NCBI GenBank assembly: GCA_026027325.1
Contig: JAMSLZ010000007.1
Coordinates: forward strand, 1,302,001 to 1,366,000
Direction of reading: 5' to 3'
DNA from: Actinomucor elegans
Taxonomy: Eukaryota; Mucoromycota; Mucoromycetes; Mucorales; Mucoraceae
Length of the DNA stretch: 64,000 nucleotides
Part shown: positions 1-11,921 of the stretch, piece by piece
How the letters are laid out: each line of letters begins with the position of its first letter
Numbering within the stretch: position 1 is the first letter of the stretch
Notes under the pieces: generated by a model
The model's input: only the letters and a program-made list of their open reading frames with translations
The model's database searches: none
What the model was told of the DNA's origin: nothing
Translations under genes and position numbers: made by a program

Positions 1-2
1 AA

Positions 3-473
3 GAAACAACGCGAGTGGTTGCGTCCATTAATTTGGGTGAAGATGAGGCTGAAATCAATTCAATAATGCAGCAGGTAGAAGATCGAGGCGCTACACTGGA
101 AGCTAGATTACGACGCTGGTATCAATACAGCCAAAACCAACATCTAATGCTATTGGAACAAGAACACAGCAAACAAGACCAAGAAGAAAAACCGCCTTCT
201 CCACCACATCAACACACATTACAAGGACTGGAAGCATCTGCTGTCAAACTAAAAGATGAATTAAATGCACTAAAACAAGCAAGAAAACAGCGAGTCGAGA
301 CACTGATCGAGCTGCACTGTCGTTTACCACCTAAGAAATATCAAGAATACAAGCGCCTTATATCAACAAGTTGTAATGTAGCCTATGAAAATGTAGATTT
401 GATGCTGGCGCCTTTACTGGCTTCCTTTGATAACGAAGATAGCAACGATCAGACAAGTTTTTCTCTGCCTTAA
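3..473 (+). CDS. MBP1: C-terminal end of an Mbp1/Swi6-type (MBF/SBF) cell-cycle transcription factor, partial
   Basis: The reading frame is open from the left edge (base 3) to a TAA at 471-473, so only the last ~156 codons are visible. It is mostly charged and Gln-rich helix (EARLRRWYQ, LKDELNALKQARKQR), then a conserved-looking end around RLISTSCNVAYENVDLMLAP. That end resembles the C-terminal heterodimerisation region of Mbp1, Swi6, Res1 and Res2, where a short Cys-containing helix is followed by 'VD.ML..LL'. In that family an N-terminal APSES DNA-binding domain and central ankyrin repeats precede it and would lie left of the window. The family drives G1/S transcription in the nucleus. No ATG is visible, so this is an internal or last exon. 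The assignment rests on the C-terminal motif only; a different coiled-coil nuclear protein is possible. Confidence 0.55.
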   Translation, partial: ETTRVVASINLGEDEAEINSIMQQVEDRGATLEARLRRWYQYSQNQHLMLLEQEHSKQDQEEKPPSPPHQHTLQGLEASAVKLKDELNALKQARKQRVETLIELHCRLPPKKYQEYKRLISTSCNVAYENVDLMLAPLLASFDNEDSNDQTSFSLP

Positions 474-2185
474 AGACTGTAACAATATTGACTCCTACAT
501 GCATCTCTATATCATTCATAATAATAATAATAAAAAAAAAGCTAATACTATCACATATTATTATTTAAATTAAAAATGAACTTCATCACTACATTTTTAA
601 CAAAAATTTACTATCAAACAAATTGAAAATAAGTTATATACACCCTTTGATGGCACATGTATCTTTTGGCAAAACATTCAATAGTGCTCACATAGGATTT
701 GTAGCTCATCCCCCAACGATCAAAATATAAAAATCAGAGGCCTTCTCAATTTCAGCACTACAAAAGTGTATTCACTGATGCGTTCATAATATTTTCGGTT
801 TGGTAATATTACTATATAATCGCTTTGTATTTTGCATAATGTAGATGAATTGCTACATAACATAATAAGACAGAATTGATCGGTTACTTCAATATGTAAA
901 AAACGCATTCGCATACAAATCCATGTTTTTTTTTCCCGCTTCTAACTAACCGGTCCTAAGCTCGTTACACGCACTCGGTCATCATCGTCCTCTAGGAGCC
1001 TTCCATGGCCTTCAGGTGACGCTAGAATGAAAAGAGAGCATCATTCCAATTTTCGATGAGATTGGTGATCATAAATTAATCCCAAATTTCAATACATGTA
1101 TTAATCGTAGATCTCCTAGAACATATTATGTACTTCTTTTACGACCAACGTTAACGTCTTATACTACAAAACATGCATGTGCGTTTTCTATGTGCCAAGA
1201 TGTGTGCTTCTACTATGGAGTGTATTTAATTCTGATAATAAGAAACACTGCCCCTCTCTAACCTTTGACGATGTTGATGATCGCGAATTAATCTCAAATT
1301 TCAGCATATAGATTAAAAATAGATTAAGCATGGACACAGTTGAAAATTTTCTTGCTCAACCATTTGGTTCTGATAAAACTAAAACTTCAAACTTTTTCCA
1401 GAAGAATAAAGTCATTATTACAAAGATGCCGTATGGAACAATTCTCATTATAAAGGTTATCGAGTTGAAAAAGTTTTGGGTAAGCATTTTGAGCAACGGT
1501 TCATCTGCGATTTTAACACCAAGATTTTTCACTTTTTATAAGCAATATTTCGTCACGTATGCTCACCACAACCTGAAATAAACTTTAAAGAGTCAACAAC
1601 ATCCATACGCAAGACTATCTATACTATGGTGTGTTAGGCTTTGTTGATCATGTATGTAGGTCTCTCGATCAATCTGAGCTCAATGTTGCATAAAATTAGT
1701 ATTTCACTTTAATAAATCTCTACACTTTCTAGATGTATTCTTTATTGCATAGATGCTTAAAATGTAGTAAATATACGTTTCTTACTAATGAACTGTAAAA
1801 AGTTATATATCTATTATGCTTGCCCTGAAGTATGATATGGTTGGTATAACGACTATGTATATACTTACAAAATCTTTCAAAAAAGACAACGTCTTTGATT
1901 GTATTTCTAATTGTTTACTACATAGCCTGGTGTCAGGTAGCGATATAAGCAGGCAGACCGGATAGAATATTTCGTACAATAGCTGCGAGAAGCTAGAGAC
2001 TAGTTACATCAAGATTTAAAGGTTCGGTAAAGTCTGAAGCTGTTCCTGGCGGAAAATTTGATTCTTCATAATAATAGAGTCTGTAGTAATTTTATTACGC
2101 TATATATTTACATATAATAAATACGTTGCTTCTTAAATAGTATTGATTGTAAGTATATAAGGTATCCAAATATCTACTGCATGGT
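474..2185. other. Intergenic, about 1.7 kb, no convincing gene
   Basis: AT-rich DNA between the Mbp1-like 3' end and the stop codon of the acyltransferase gene on the other strand, so the two flanking genes converge here. An 83-codon ORF at 1330-1581 has no recognisable motif or splice context and I do not call it. Two similar segments near 1.05 and 1.27 kb belong to the degenerate repeats listed separately. Confidence 0.6.
1049..1317. repeat. Pair of similar ~50-bp direct repeats
   Basis: Segments 1049-1105 and 1263-1317 share the order 'GATG..GATTGGTGATC..GAATTAATC(T/C)CAAATTTCA'. They are about 70-75 % alike by eye. The shared 'TTAATCTCAAAT' core also appears in the two-box repeats near 14.0, 29.5 and 39.0 kb. 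Both copies are noncoding and degenerate. Confidence 0.4.
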
Positions 2186-4414
2186 TTAAATATGTGTCAA
2201 GGAAATACTAGTATCCACTTCTTCATTAAAGTCGTCATCCAATACTATGCTTTCGACTTGATATCTGGAATCTGAAGAAGAAGAGTAATCCAGAAAGCTT
2301 TCATCCCTAGAGGATACAAGATAAGACTCGGGCATTTCGTCCGTCGTATTAGTCGACATGGACTCTGCTAAAAAAGATTCATGGCTTTGCTGGTTAATAG
2401 TTTCGGCCAAGTCGAGTACATTGGATTGGCTGTTATTGCGACTCAAATTTGCACTATTACTATTACTATTACTGCTGCTGCTGCTGTTGCTGTTGTTGCC
2501 ACTGTTACTGCCATCAAATCCAAGTTCAGGCGCGTGTTCATTGATAAACTCGGTTATATCCTTGGACAAGTCTTCTCTGATTGAACGCAAGATCTGACCG
2601 GCTTCTGGGTTACGGATAGCCAAAAACAAAGGCTTGATTGATTTGTAGATATCCAAGCCTGTATCGCCCAAGCGCATTAATAGATAATGTAAAACTGGCT
2701 GTATGGCCCATGCAAGGCAAGCGCGTGTCATTTTTGCCGATAAGGAGAGCTGAGGACGGCGTTTCGTTAGATAGATGAGATATACCAAGGCATAGGCTCC
2801 ATAGAGTGCAGGAGCAGCAACTGCAGCAACAATAACTTTCCAAGTAGCCAAAACATCCTTTCCAGCAATCTTAACAGATGATCCAGCCAATGCCTGCTTT
2901 TGTTTTCTTTTGCTAATGTAATTCGTTATCCAGATCAATGGTAGATTTGATATTAAACTAAATAAGAAGAAAAAAAGGTATTAATAAGTTAGTTTTTACA
3001 GCCACAAGTAATGCATAATTTACGCTGGTGTTCCTAGTCCTGCCATAACAACCAGCTGAGATACCCTTTTTACTAATTGTACTGCAGCCTTGAAAGGTGT
3101 GATGTTCAGTTTTTCTACTTGATGGTCTCGAATACCAAAGAAGGTCAGCATTTCATTATAATATTTGACTTTTCTAACAATAATTTCCAAGCTGGGATCT
3201 CCCTTTAACTTGGCCCACAATAACACAAAACGACGATTCAGCTTTACGACTTGTTCAATGGAAGGCTTAGGGTGCGTTTTAGGTATATACAATCGTCTAG
3301 CAGCCTGCACTACCATCAATGTATCATAATCGGGTGCATTGACTGTCACTGTTTTGAACGCTTCATCGCTCTGATCCAACAGTTTAGTTACTGCTTCGCG
3401 TTTGTCTTTGCCACCTAGCTTGTATTTCTCAACATCGGCTTTATCAATGGATATAGGTTGACCAAAAGATACTACAGCACGAGATCTGAACCGATCAGGA
3501 TGGAAATAATTAAGACCTACGTAGTGGTGTATGAGTAAAAAATAAAATAAAAACAAAAATAAGAAGAGTGCAATAGATCAAAGGTCACATACCAACAGGG
3601 ACAATCTTAATATCCAAAGCAGGATTTGCTGCTGCTGCACCCAAAGCCATTACCGCAAAACCAGCTAATATCATCCTATAAGCACGTGATTTTAATTGGA
3701 TTCACTCTTACCTTTCAAAGGCAGCATTTCAGATCGATCATGACTTCCTCCTTCAGGAAAGATAGTAATACATTCATTATTGTTGAGATAGTGATATACT
3801 TCATCATAGACAGCTGTCTGGTCCACATGAGGTGCAATTTTAAATGGCACATAATCCTCGACATCAACTTGAATAGAATGAGTGATCTCTAGTAGCGTAT
3901 CTGAAATGACCTTTGCTACGTGCACTTTGTGGTTTCTTCCGAATATAATAAAGTCGCGTGTGCCAATTTCCTTTGTAAACTGAGTATTCTGGCCATGTAT
4001 TTGAAAAGGCTGATTTACACTGTCGTATTTGATTTCACCGGTGCCTTTGTTCACAATATCTTGAGGGCGTACAACAGGAACTGATTTATTGTTATAAGCA
4101 AAAAAAAGGTGTCTATATGATCAATAGGACTTACTAGCGTTCAGTATCTTTCCAACATGACCAATAAGCGGCTTATTATACGAGACTGCAGCCATTAAAG
4201 CATAAGAAGGGCGAGGGTTGTTACTTAAAAACACAACACCGTCGACGAATTGGTTAGCATGAGGACCGACAATGAAGATGCAAGGACCAGAAGTAGGCAC
4301 ATTTTCTATATCCGTGGTTCGTATTTCTCTAAAAAAGACATGTGAAACAACACGAAATAAGCCTCTGAATGCACAATATGTATAAGAAGCGGGTGGACCT
4401 GATAAATCAGACAT
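2186..4414 (-). CDS. SCT1: Glycerol-3-phosphate / dihydroxyacetone-phosphate acyltransferase (Gpt2/Sct1 type)
   Basis: Catalyses the first acylation in glycerolipid synthesis (glycerol-3-P plus acyl-CoA to lysophosphatidate), normally at the ER membrane. Five exons: 4414-4135, 4080-3712, 3664-3593, 3516-3024 and 2957-2186, giving 661 aa with all phases consistent. PlsC acyltransferase motifs are in order: GPHANQFVDG near residues 50-59 (catalytic H..D), FPEGGSHDR near residue 200, and VPVGLNYFHP after it. The C-terminal third has hydrophobic segments (AAPALYGAYALVYLIYL and following) that fit membrane anchoring. The tail is a Ser/Asn low-complexity stretch followed by an acidic, Ser-rich end, a likely phosphorylation region as in yeast Gpt2 and Sct1. 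The ATG at 4414 is the first true Met; an upstream in-frame TTG is ignored. Sct1 and Gpt2 paralogues cannot be told apart here. Confidence 0.92.
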
Positions 4415-7400
4415 AACAATAAGAAACAAAGCGTGGATAAAAAGCTTAAGCTATCACTCTTATTATATTCTAGAATCCCATATGAAAAGCACATGGTGGC
4501 TTAAAATCTGTAACGCGAATTGTACTGCATAAATACAAATTGCTATTTGAGAGGTTCTCTGTCTGTCAAAGATAACTAGAGCTATAACCAAAGCTCAGAT
4601 TGACGAGTATTTACACCGACAATATGCCATGATATAACCAAACGTAGTTTTTCAATGGTATTATTCTGGTTATATTTGGATGATCTGTGTCTTTTATTCC
4701 GATTCTGAATATATATGTATATGACAAGAAAGTTAGTAGCTTAATACGGAATTAACTATAATATCAAATAAGGCAAAAATTGTATTGCTTTTCATTAAAG
4801 ATTATTTATGAAGACAGTCGAATACCCCCAATACAATATCCACTGTAATATGAACAAATAAGCCATCCATTATAGAGCATTTACTTTTGTATTTGAATAA
4901 AAAGCTGGCTTATGTATAAAAATGTAATTGTTAACAATCTGATTTATTTAATTGTAAATGCAAGGTTAACTATCCTCAAGAACTTAGTAGCCATTGACCG
5001 AGAGAGCAAGTTCTTGGGGGCTTCATGTTCCTAAGGACAAATAGCATCAAATATTAGCTACTTATTATTAGCAAGAAACACTTGATGCTAACGTGTGTAT
5101 GAAAACTAATTTAGAGGTCTTACAGGATACAACGGAATCTTTGGTTTTGATGAGCCAGTAAGAGGCAGCACATTTTTGCTCAATAGCCACCGCAACAGCA
5201 GTGGTCCAGTTTAAATAAAGCCGCTTGTCTCAGTCTAGTATATTCAATCTCGTGTGCGGCAAGCTGATTATCATATTAGAGGGTTCTTTATTTCCAATAA
5301 TAGCGCTGACTGCAATATAAGCGAATTGATATTAAAACATCAAAAAGATATTTCTGGAAAGTGGTTTTGGTGGATAATACACTATTTATGAACCAAGCTT
5401 CACGTTAGATAGTTTACTATAATATTGTCGACTGTAGTTAGAGGTTTGCTTTTCAAATTCAAATGCACAAGAATCAGCATTGTCTACTCTACTGGTTTAA
5501 AGTCGTATCAAATCGAATCTATTCCAGCTTTCAGTGGTATAATAATTATTATTAGGCTGCAAGACTTGCCGAAGTGTGTCATTTTCATGTTGATCGATTA
5601 CATAATGAACAATGTTATTGGAACTTTCAAAATACAATTGCATGACAAAGAAGAGAGCAATGGTATCAGCCAAACTGTCTAATGTCTCTAAAATACTAGT
5701 TATGCGATCGTGACTAACTTCAAAAGAAGAAAAATGCAGTGATATGCTATCTAATTCCTCTTTGTATATGATTTATAAGCATTTGCAGTCGGATCTTCTT
5801 CCAATATCTAATCCATCAACATTAAACTCAACAAAGTATGATATGTTCCTTGTACTATTCATCTTTTTCAAAGCAAGTATCTAAGCGTAAACAGGAACCA
5901 TGTTCTTGAGTTCATTATCATTCATTTGACTTTTATAGGAATTTAGTTGGCATAGATAGTTGGCAAAAAAAAAAAAAAAAAAAAAATTGTTTCAGCATTT
6001 ATCGAAGAATGCAAAGGTGATGATCCACCTCGAGATATTGTAAGCCTTGAAAATTTTTGGTTAAATATGTATAGATTGCTGGTAAAAAAAACCTGGTAGT
6101 TGGGATTTAATTGAATTAACTATGTTATTCCCAAAGGTGATCTCTTATTTTAGTTGCTCGTCATTATATATAATTTCATGAAGATCAAGGTATTTCAGGT
6201 GAGGACAAAGATATATAGTTTTGCCGAGCAAGTTTAATGTTACATTGTAACACTGGACTACATTCAAATGAATCAGAGCTGTAACTTATTCAAACTGGGC
6301 CATCAAATAATTTTGTTGCATATTATGAATACTATAGCTAGTACTAAAGGCCGCCAATCTTGTCAAGGCACTTTTGAAGCAAAGAAGCGTATATGTGCTG
6401 AATTTCTGGTCCCTATTTCCAAGCACAGAAAGGTTTATTGGTCCGTAAAGCGTCTTTAAATACTTCAAATATTGAGCCAACTTTATTTTTATTTTATTTT
6501 TTGAGAATCACTGATACCCACCAATAAAGTTGACGACACCACTGCTGCAAAAATAAATATGGAAAGGTGATTAAGCTCAATCAACTTAGGTGATGGTCTA
6601 TATGCCGTTTGTTCTGCGATTTTTATTTGCGCCTGAGCGACACTTGTTGTTCTTTTGTTAATTTTTGGGGGTTTATAGGCACATGAGACTACAAAAAAGA
6701 AGCAACTATCTCTTGCAATCGATTCAGTCATATAGTTAGATTTAGAAGTGTTCTGGGCAATGCGTTGCGAGATCCAATCAACAATACTAATATTTACGCT
6801 CTTTATGCGCCTACACCTTTGCAGGATTACCAATCTTAGATCATACATGACTTTTTGTCATCTGCAAATGGAAACCTGCTTCACCAACAAGCACACGATT
6901 CTCTTGAAGCACAAACCAATGATTTTTGGAACATCACATTCCAAAATGAACTTGATAGCTTGTTTCAACGAAAGTACGCACTTCTCATGAATATGTTTAT
7001 AGAGATCAGAGATAGAAATCTCGAAATCTACAAAGAGTTTGTGGAAGTGTTATTTTGCTTCCGCAAAAACAAGTGATGGGTTTTCAAAAATGCCGTGTGC
7101 TTTTTTTTATTTTATTTTTTATTTTATTTTTTTGGCTCACGCTTGCACCCCTTCTCTCCTGTCCCAGAAAGAGCTGTCGAAATACCTGCGTTGCATTCGT
7201 TCAATTGTTTGTAAGAAGAGCCGCAAAGTATGCTGAGCTGTTGTGCTGTTTTGGATAGTCTAAAAAAATGCGTTCATTTAGATTGAAACGATCGATTGAT
7301 CTAAAGAAAAATGACGTTGATCTAGTCTACAAAAAAGTCAAGCTCGTCTCAAGTTAAAATACTGTATACTCTGTATATCATCCCACAACAGGCACACATT

Positions 7401-8229
7401 ACTTGGTAATCCCCAGAAAAAATAGAGCATTTAATTCATTCGCTCCAGTTACAATATTATCAAAGATGCATCTTCAGAAACAAACCCACTGTATCCCAAT
7501 CTCGATACATTTTTTCTTCTTCAAGCAGATCTTTTCTTTTTACATTTCTATAAGGTCTACTTCTTTCAAATATACGATTTAGTATCCACTCGTTTGGTTA
7601 ATTAGCTGCTTAAAGTTCTAAAATGCATATGTTGCCTTTCACATTGTGCTCTCTATTTTTTCATTACAAATTTTGTTATATTTCACTTCAGTTGATTTAA
7701 TAGGCATATTTTCAGAAGGGTGTGCCCTGAGCGAAAAGTGACAAGTATAAAAAATAAGTAGAGTAATATGAGGTACAAAATAAAATAAAATAAAAAAAAA
7801 GCCAATACGGCTATCATTTATCTAAATCAACCTTAAAGAATAATAAACATTCTATATAGAATATCAACTTTACTACTAATTTCTACAAATTTAACATAGT
7901 TATCCCCATCCATTCAATAAAAGTTCTATTGTTAAATGCAGTAATTCCTTTTAAAAACAAATCATACTAATCTGATGCGATATTTAATTGTTGGCACCTA
8001 ATCAAATCATTGTTGTTTAATTTCTCCTACCAATAAGATGCCTCGCATATCGATTTCTTTGAGCAAAGCACTCACGGTGTTTAAATAATGATTTTCTACT
8101 GTTTCAAGTCAATGTTTCTCAAAAGTCCAAAAACACCGCTTAAATCGCAGAGGTATAAGCATAATGTCTGTAATTCTCTTAACCAAGCTGTGTCTTCTTT
8201 TTAGTCTCGATTAGTAACTCCTCAGCTGA
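4415..8229. other. Intergenic, 3.8 kb; possible decayed coding relics only
   Basis: No gene is supported. A 22-nt A run lies near 5969-5990. Between about 6270 and 7080 there are short open frames on both strands. The most protein-like, at 6855-7076 (+), reads as a helix-rich fragment (HDSLEAQTNDFWNI, EIRDRNLEIYKEF) directly after a splice-acceptor-like 'CACCTTTGCAG', but it has an in-frame TAG upstream, no ATG and no continuing exon. A 29-codon ATG ORF at 7267-7356 is lysine-rich and unsupported. I read these as chance or as remnants. Confidence 0.5.
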
Positions 8230-9630
8230 ATGTTTCAACAATTTAAAAGCATTTTTCCAAATGCATCACTCAATATACGTTCTTTAACTGAATCAGTAGG
8301 GTAAATTAGTATTGAACAACTGTGGAATACTTGACTAAAAACCTCCATAGGATCAACGATACAGAATGGAATCGAGGCATAGAAAGGTAATTTTTTTGTC
8401 ATTATTCAACAAGCACAACTAATTCTTTTTTTTTCTTTCATTTTGAACATGTAGACTAGGAGCTCTACGAAATGAGTTTCAAAACTTGAATTCAATCTTT
8501 TCCAATCGTCTCGACTCTGAGTAAGAATCTACCAAGAAACAAATCCGGCTCTATACCAACACTTTATTTATTAGTGATGCAATGTCAACTCCAACAGATA
8601 CGCCGACTTCAGAACTATCCTCTGTCATGGAATTAAAAGCAACAGGCCAATTGATCAGCAAACTACAAGAAGGCTGGGATACTATTCATACAGTCAATCA
8701 AAACAACTTTCAAAAAGCTCAAGTAAGGAAGATAATCTAATAATATGCATAACTATTCACTTTCCTGTAGGAAGCCGATATTATACTAAGACAGCTGCAA
8801 ACAGTAGGGGAACTTCATTATTCTGTCTGTGGACAGTTGGAGAACGCACCTAACGATATACAGGATATGCAAACGCAACTTGAATCAATCCAAGATTCAG
8901 CAGGTAAACGCTTCTTCTTTCACCATCATAATAGACTAAATGTGAAGCAATCATCTAGTCAACTTGATGCAAGTCTTGTCCAAAATCGAAGCAAGGATTG
9001 ATAGTGTTTCTGTAAACTATGAGCAAGAACAATTTGAACTATGGAAGAAAGAACAGGAAAAAGAGTTTATGGAAGAGGTTGCCTTCAAAAGGTATATGGT
9101 AAATATCGTGTCAATGCTCTTCCATACTGATGTTCTTTATGTTAGGCAAGCACTGAAAGAAAAAGAAAACAAATTAAAGCAGCAATTTGAAGAATATGAC
9201 TCTATCCAACAGAAAAAGAGACTGGAGCTCTATGAAGCCAACTTTAACGCTGAATTAGAAGATTATAAAAGAAGAAGAGAAACTGAAGTGTCTTCGTTAT
9301 ATTCTCGTAAATGCAATTCTTTTTTTTTTGTGATACCAAAATAGTTTATTGAATATACATATATGTGAATTAGGACATGGTGATCAAGTTAATGAGAACC
9401 GCAAGATATCTACGACATTGGATCAACTCAAGCTAGATGATGACGAGGATTTAGATGGATTTTTAGGAGATGATATCGAAGTACCAACTATACCCAAATC
9501 ACGCAAAAAGGATGATGCAGATAAAAAGAAGAGAAAGTCGAAGCCTGTACCTGTTCTTTTAAGCGATGATGATAGCAGTGATGAAGGAAGGATAGAGATT
9601 TTAGCAGATGAAGACTACGAGGATCTATAA
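8230..9630 (+). CDS. DTNBP1: Dysbindin-like BLOC-1 subunit
   Basis: Eight exons: 8230-8300, 8351-8386, 8455-8520, 8575-8722, 8771-8903, 8959-9091, 9146-9306 and 9374-9630. They join in frame to 334 aa from the ATG at 8230. Exon 2 is preceded by a clear branch point and acceptor (TTGACTAA..CCATAG). The protein is almost all coiled coil. It aligns in order with animal dysbindin: an N-terminal helix (GALRNEFQNLNSIFS), then 'LISKLQEGWDTIH' where dysbindin has 'LLSRYEDTWAALH', a long Glu/Lys-rich coiled coil to about residue 245, and an acidic motif 'LDQLKLDDDEDLDGFLGDD' matching 'LEQMDLMD..ALDVFL'. It ends in a basic KKRKSK patch and an Asp/Ser-rich tail. Dysbindin belongs to BLOC-1, which sorts endosomal cargo to lysosome-related organelles. 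The identification rests on motif order and length, not on a catalytic site. Confidence 0.75.
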
Positions 9631-10335
9631 ACAAGACCTGACTTTACTGTAGCTGGGAAATTTTTCTACAAGTGGTTTTAAACCTTTTGGCGGGTGCTAT
9701 CCTTATACCATTGCATTTTTAGAGGCTTTTTTTTTAAAAAAAAAATTACGATATATTGCCTATTGGCCGTCGACAATTTAATCATTAAACTCTTCTTTTT
9801 GGACCTTTCTCAGATCCTAGAACGAAAGTTTGGTTTCTTTGTAATGATTTTTAATTAATAAAAGTATAAAAATGTTGCAAAATTAGTTAACAAAGGCTGC
9901 ATACAATTTTTAATTGCGCATAGAATGGCTTTATTGCCTGTTTTCGCCGTATTTTTAAGGTCAAAAGTCAAACTTTTTATATAGGCGAAAATATATATAT
10001 AAAAAAAGAATTATGGGAAAAGTGAAATTCAAGAAACATCTTAGGATTAAAAGTATTGCTCTAAAGCATTACTTTTTAGCTAGAAGAAATGATTAAATTT
10101 TGGAAATTTGAGCTTTATGGAGAAAATAGGTTTTCTTTCAAGTTCAAGGGGTTAATTTGATTGGTAATCTGCACTTCAAAGCTGAAAGTATGCGGGCCAC
10201 CATTGGACAAAAAAACAAATGGATCAATCACCGCTTTGCGAATGAAATGCTTGTATTCGTGACTTGCTCTGCGTCTACAAAAGCTCTAGTTACAGAAATG
10301 GAATTCTAATTGAGCTTTCTTTTTCAAGTCTAATC
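9631..10335. other. Intergenic, 0.7 kb
   Basis: AT-rich spacer holding the 3' UTR of the dysbindin-like gene and the upstream region of CWC21. I see poly-A and poly-T runs and no conserved ORF or RNA gene. Confidence 0.6.
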
Positions 10336-11731
10336 ATGTATAACGGAATTGGTTTATCGACGCCTCGTGGCTCTGGTAATATTTTATTTCAGCTATACTC
10401 TTTATATGTACACGCGTTAACTTGTTCAATAGGTACAAACGGTTATGTTATTCGTAATTTATCCTTTGTTAAACCACCACCTACTGACAGAGATCGTAAT
10501 ACCAACGATTATAAATCTACACCACAAGTGAAGAAGGCTAATACAGCCATTTTGGACCACGATCGTAAACGAAAAGTCGAAGTCAAATGTATGGAGTTGC
10601 AAATCAAACTGGAAGACGAAGGGTAAGAACATTGAACATAACCTGAAAAATCTGAAGCTGATCTGTTTTACTTTTTCTTTTCAGATTGGATGACGATCTT
10701 ATTGAAAGCAAGGTCCAAGAATTGAGAGAATCCTTGCTAGCAGATATTGAAAAGATGAAACCCACTGATTCCAAAAAGTAAGTAAACTAGTGTCTATTAT
10801 GAACTGTCAAAACTCACAGACCAACCATAGCTTTAAAGAATATGAAACACATCAATTGGCAGCAGCAAAAGAAGAAGCCAATGATAAAATGAAGAGAGCA
10901 CTCAAAATCAATAAAGAATATGTTGAGGGAGCAGCTTTTGATCGCGAGCTTCAAGCTAAGCTTCGTGATGAGAAAAGAGCGCGAAAAGAAGCAGAGATTG
11001 AGGCCAAGATCGCACGTCAAGAAAGACTCGAGAAAGAACAACGTCAAAGAAGAAGAGAAGAGGAAAAGCGAGCTAGACAAAAGGAAGCTGATCGACGTAC
11101 CAGTACAAGGGATATTGAACCCAGTAATAAGAGAAAGGCTAGCTCTTCTCCTTCTCCTCCCCGTAGAATGCGTAAAGATAGCCGTAGCCCTGTTCGCAAG
11201 ACCAGTAGAAGAGCAAGAAGCACTAGTAGTAGTCGTAGTCGCAGTCGTAGTAGAAGCCCTAGCCGTAGCTTAAGTCGCAGCTCAAGCGGAAGTCGATCTC
11301 CTGTACGCCGTCGTCGTGGACGCAGCATGAGTTCAAGTGTCAGCCGCAGTAGATCACCTCAACGTAGAAGACGCAGTTATAGTCGCAGTGACAGCAGAAG
11401 TAGCCGTAGTTATAGTAGTAGTAGTAGTAGAAGCCGTAGCCGATCTCCTGTTCGTCGCAGTGGACGCGGCCGTAGCATGAGCCGTAGCATGAGCCGTAGT
11501 AGATCTCCCGTACGCCGTGGACGTAGTTACAGTCGTAGTAGTCATAGTCGTAGTCGTAGTCGCAGTAGCGCCTATGATAGCCCTAGTCCAAGCAGAGGCC
11601 GTTCTCGTCGTAGCCCTAGTAGAAGTAGCAGCTCTCGATCACGTAGTGTTAGTCGTGGAAGACGCGTAAGTTTTTAAATGATTAATTTGGGTATTTGAAT
11701 ACTAAAGCACCTTTTTTTTTTGTAGTATTAA
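10336..11731 (+). CDS. CWC21: Spliceosomal SR-type protein Cwc21 / SRRM2 N-terminal homologue
   Basis: Nuclear splicing factor; yeast Cwc21 and human SRRM2 bind the catalytic spliceosome through Prp8 and Snu114. Exons: 10336-10375, 10433-10622, 10685-10777, 10831-11665 and a terminal 6-nt exon 11726-11731, giving 387 aa. The N-terminus MYNGIGLSTPRGSGTNGYV is the family signature and is split after codon 13 by intron 1. The cwf21 motif follows at about residues 48-85 (ILDHDRKRKVEVKC.. to LIESKVQELRE). Residues ~110-200 form an Arg/Glu helix, and the last ~180 residues are Arg-Ser repeats built from AGY/CGY codons. A canonical GTAAGT at 11666 and TTTTTTTGTAG at 11725 imply a last exon coding only Tyr-stop; without splicing the protein would end Val-Ser-Phe at 11677. 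Confidence 0.9.
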
Positions 11732-11921
11732 ATATCTCAGCCCGGCCCACTCTTCTCTAGTATATACTATATATCACAAATAAACAGATCATAACTCGTT
11801 GGTATATCAAGATCTTTTAGAAAATGAGTGCATATAATAGAGGGATGTCATTGTAAGAGGATATTAGCTTACAAAGATGACTTGTTATTATCCTGTATTT
11901 ATTTGCAATTAGCTGTTGCGT

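Noticed and set aside
2358..2597. Plus-strand ORFs rich in Leu, Thr and Ala
   Set aside because: They are antisense to the Ser/Asn low-complexity tail of the acyltransferase; the repeat-like composition reflects AGC/AAC codons on the other strand.
6489..6848. 119-codon minus-strand ORF
   Set aside because: No recognisable motif, no splice partners, and overlapping open frames on the other strand; within chance expectation for this spacer.
11044..11545. Minus-strand ORFs rich in Arg/Leu or Thr
   Set aside because: Shadows of the Arg-Ser repeat domain of CWC21 read on the opposite strand.
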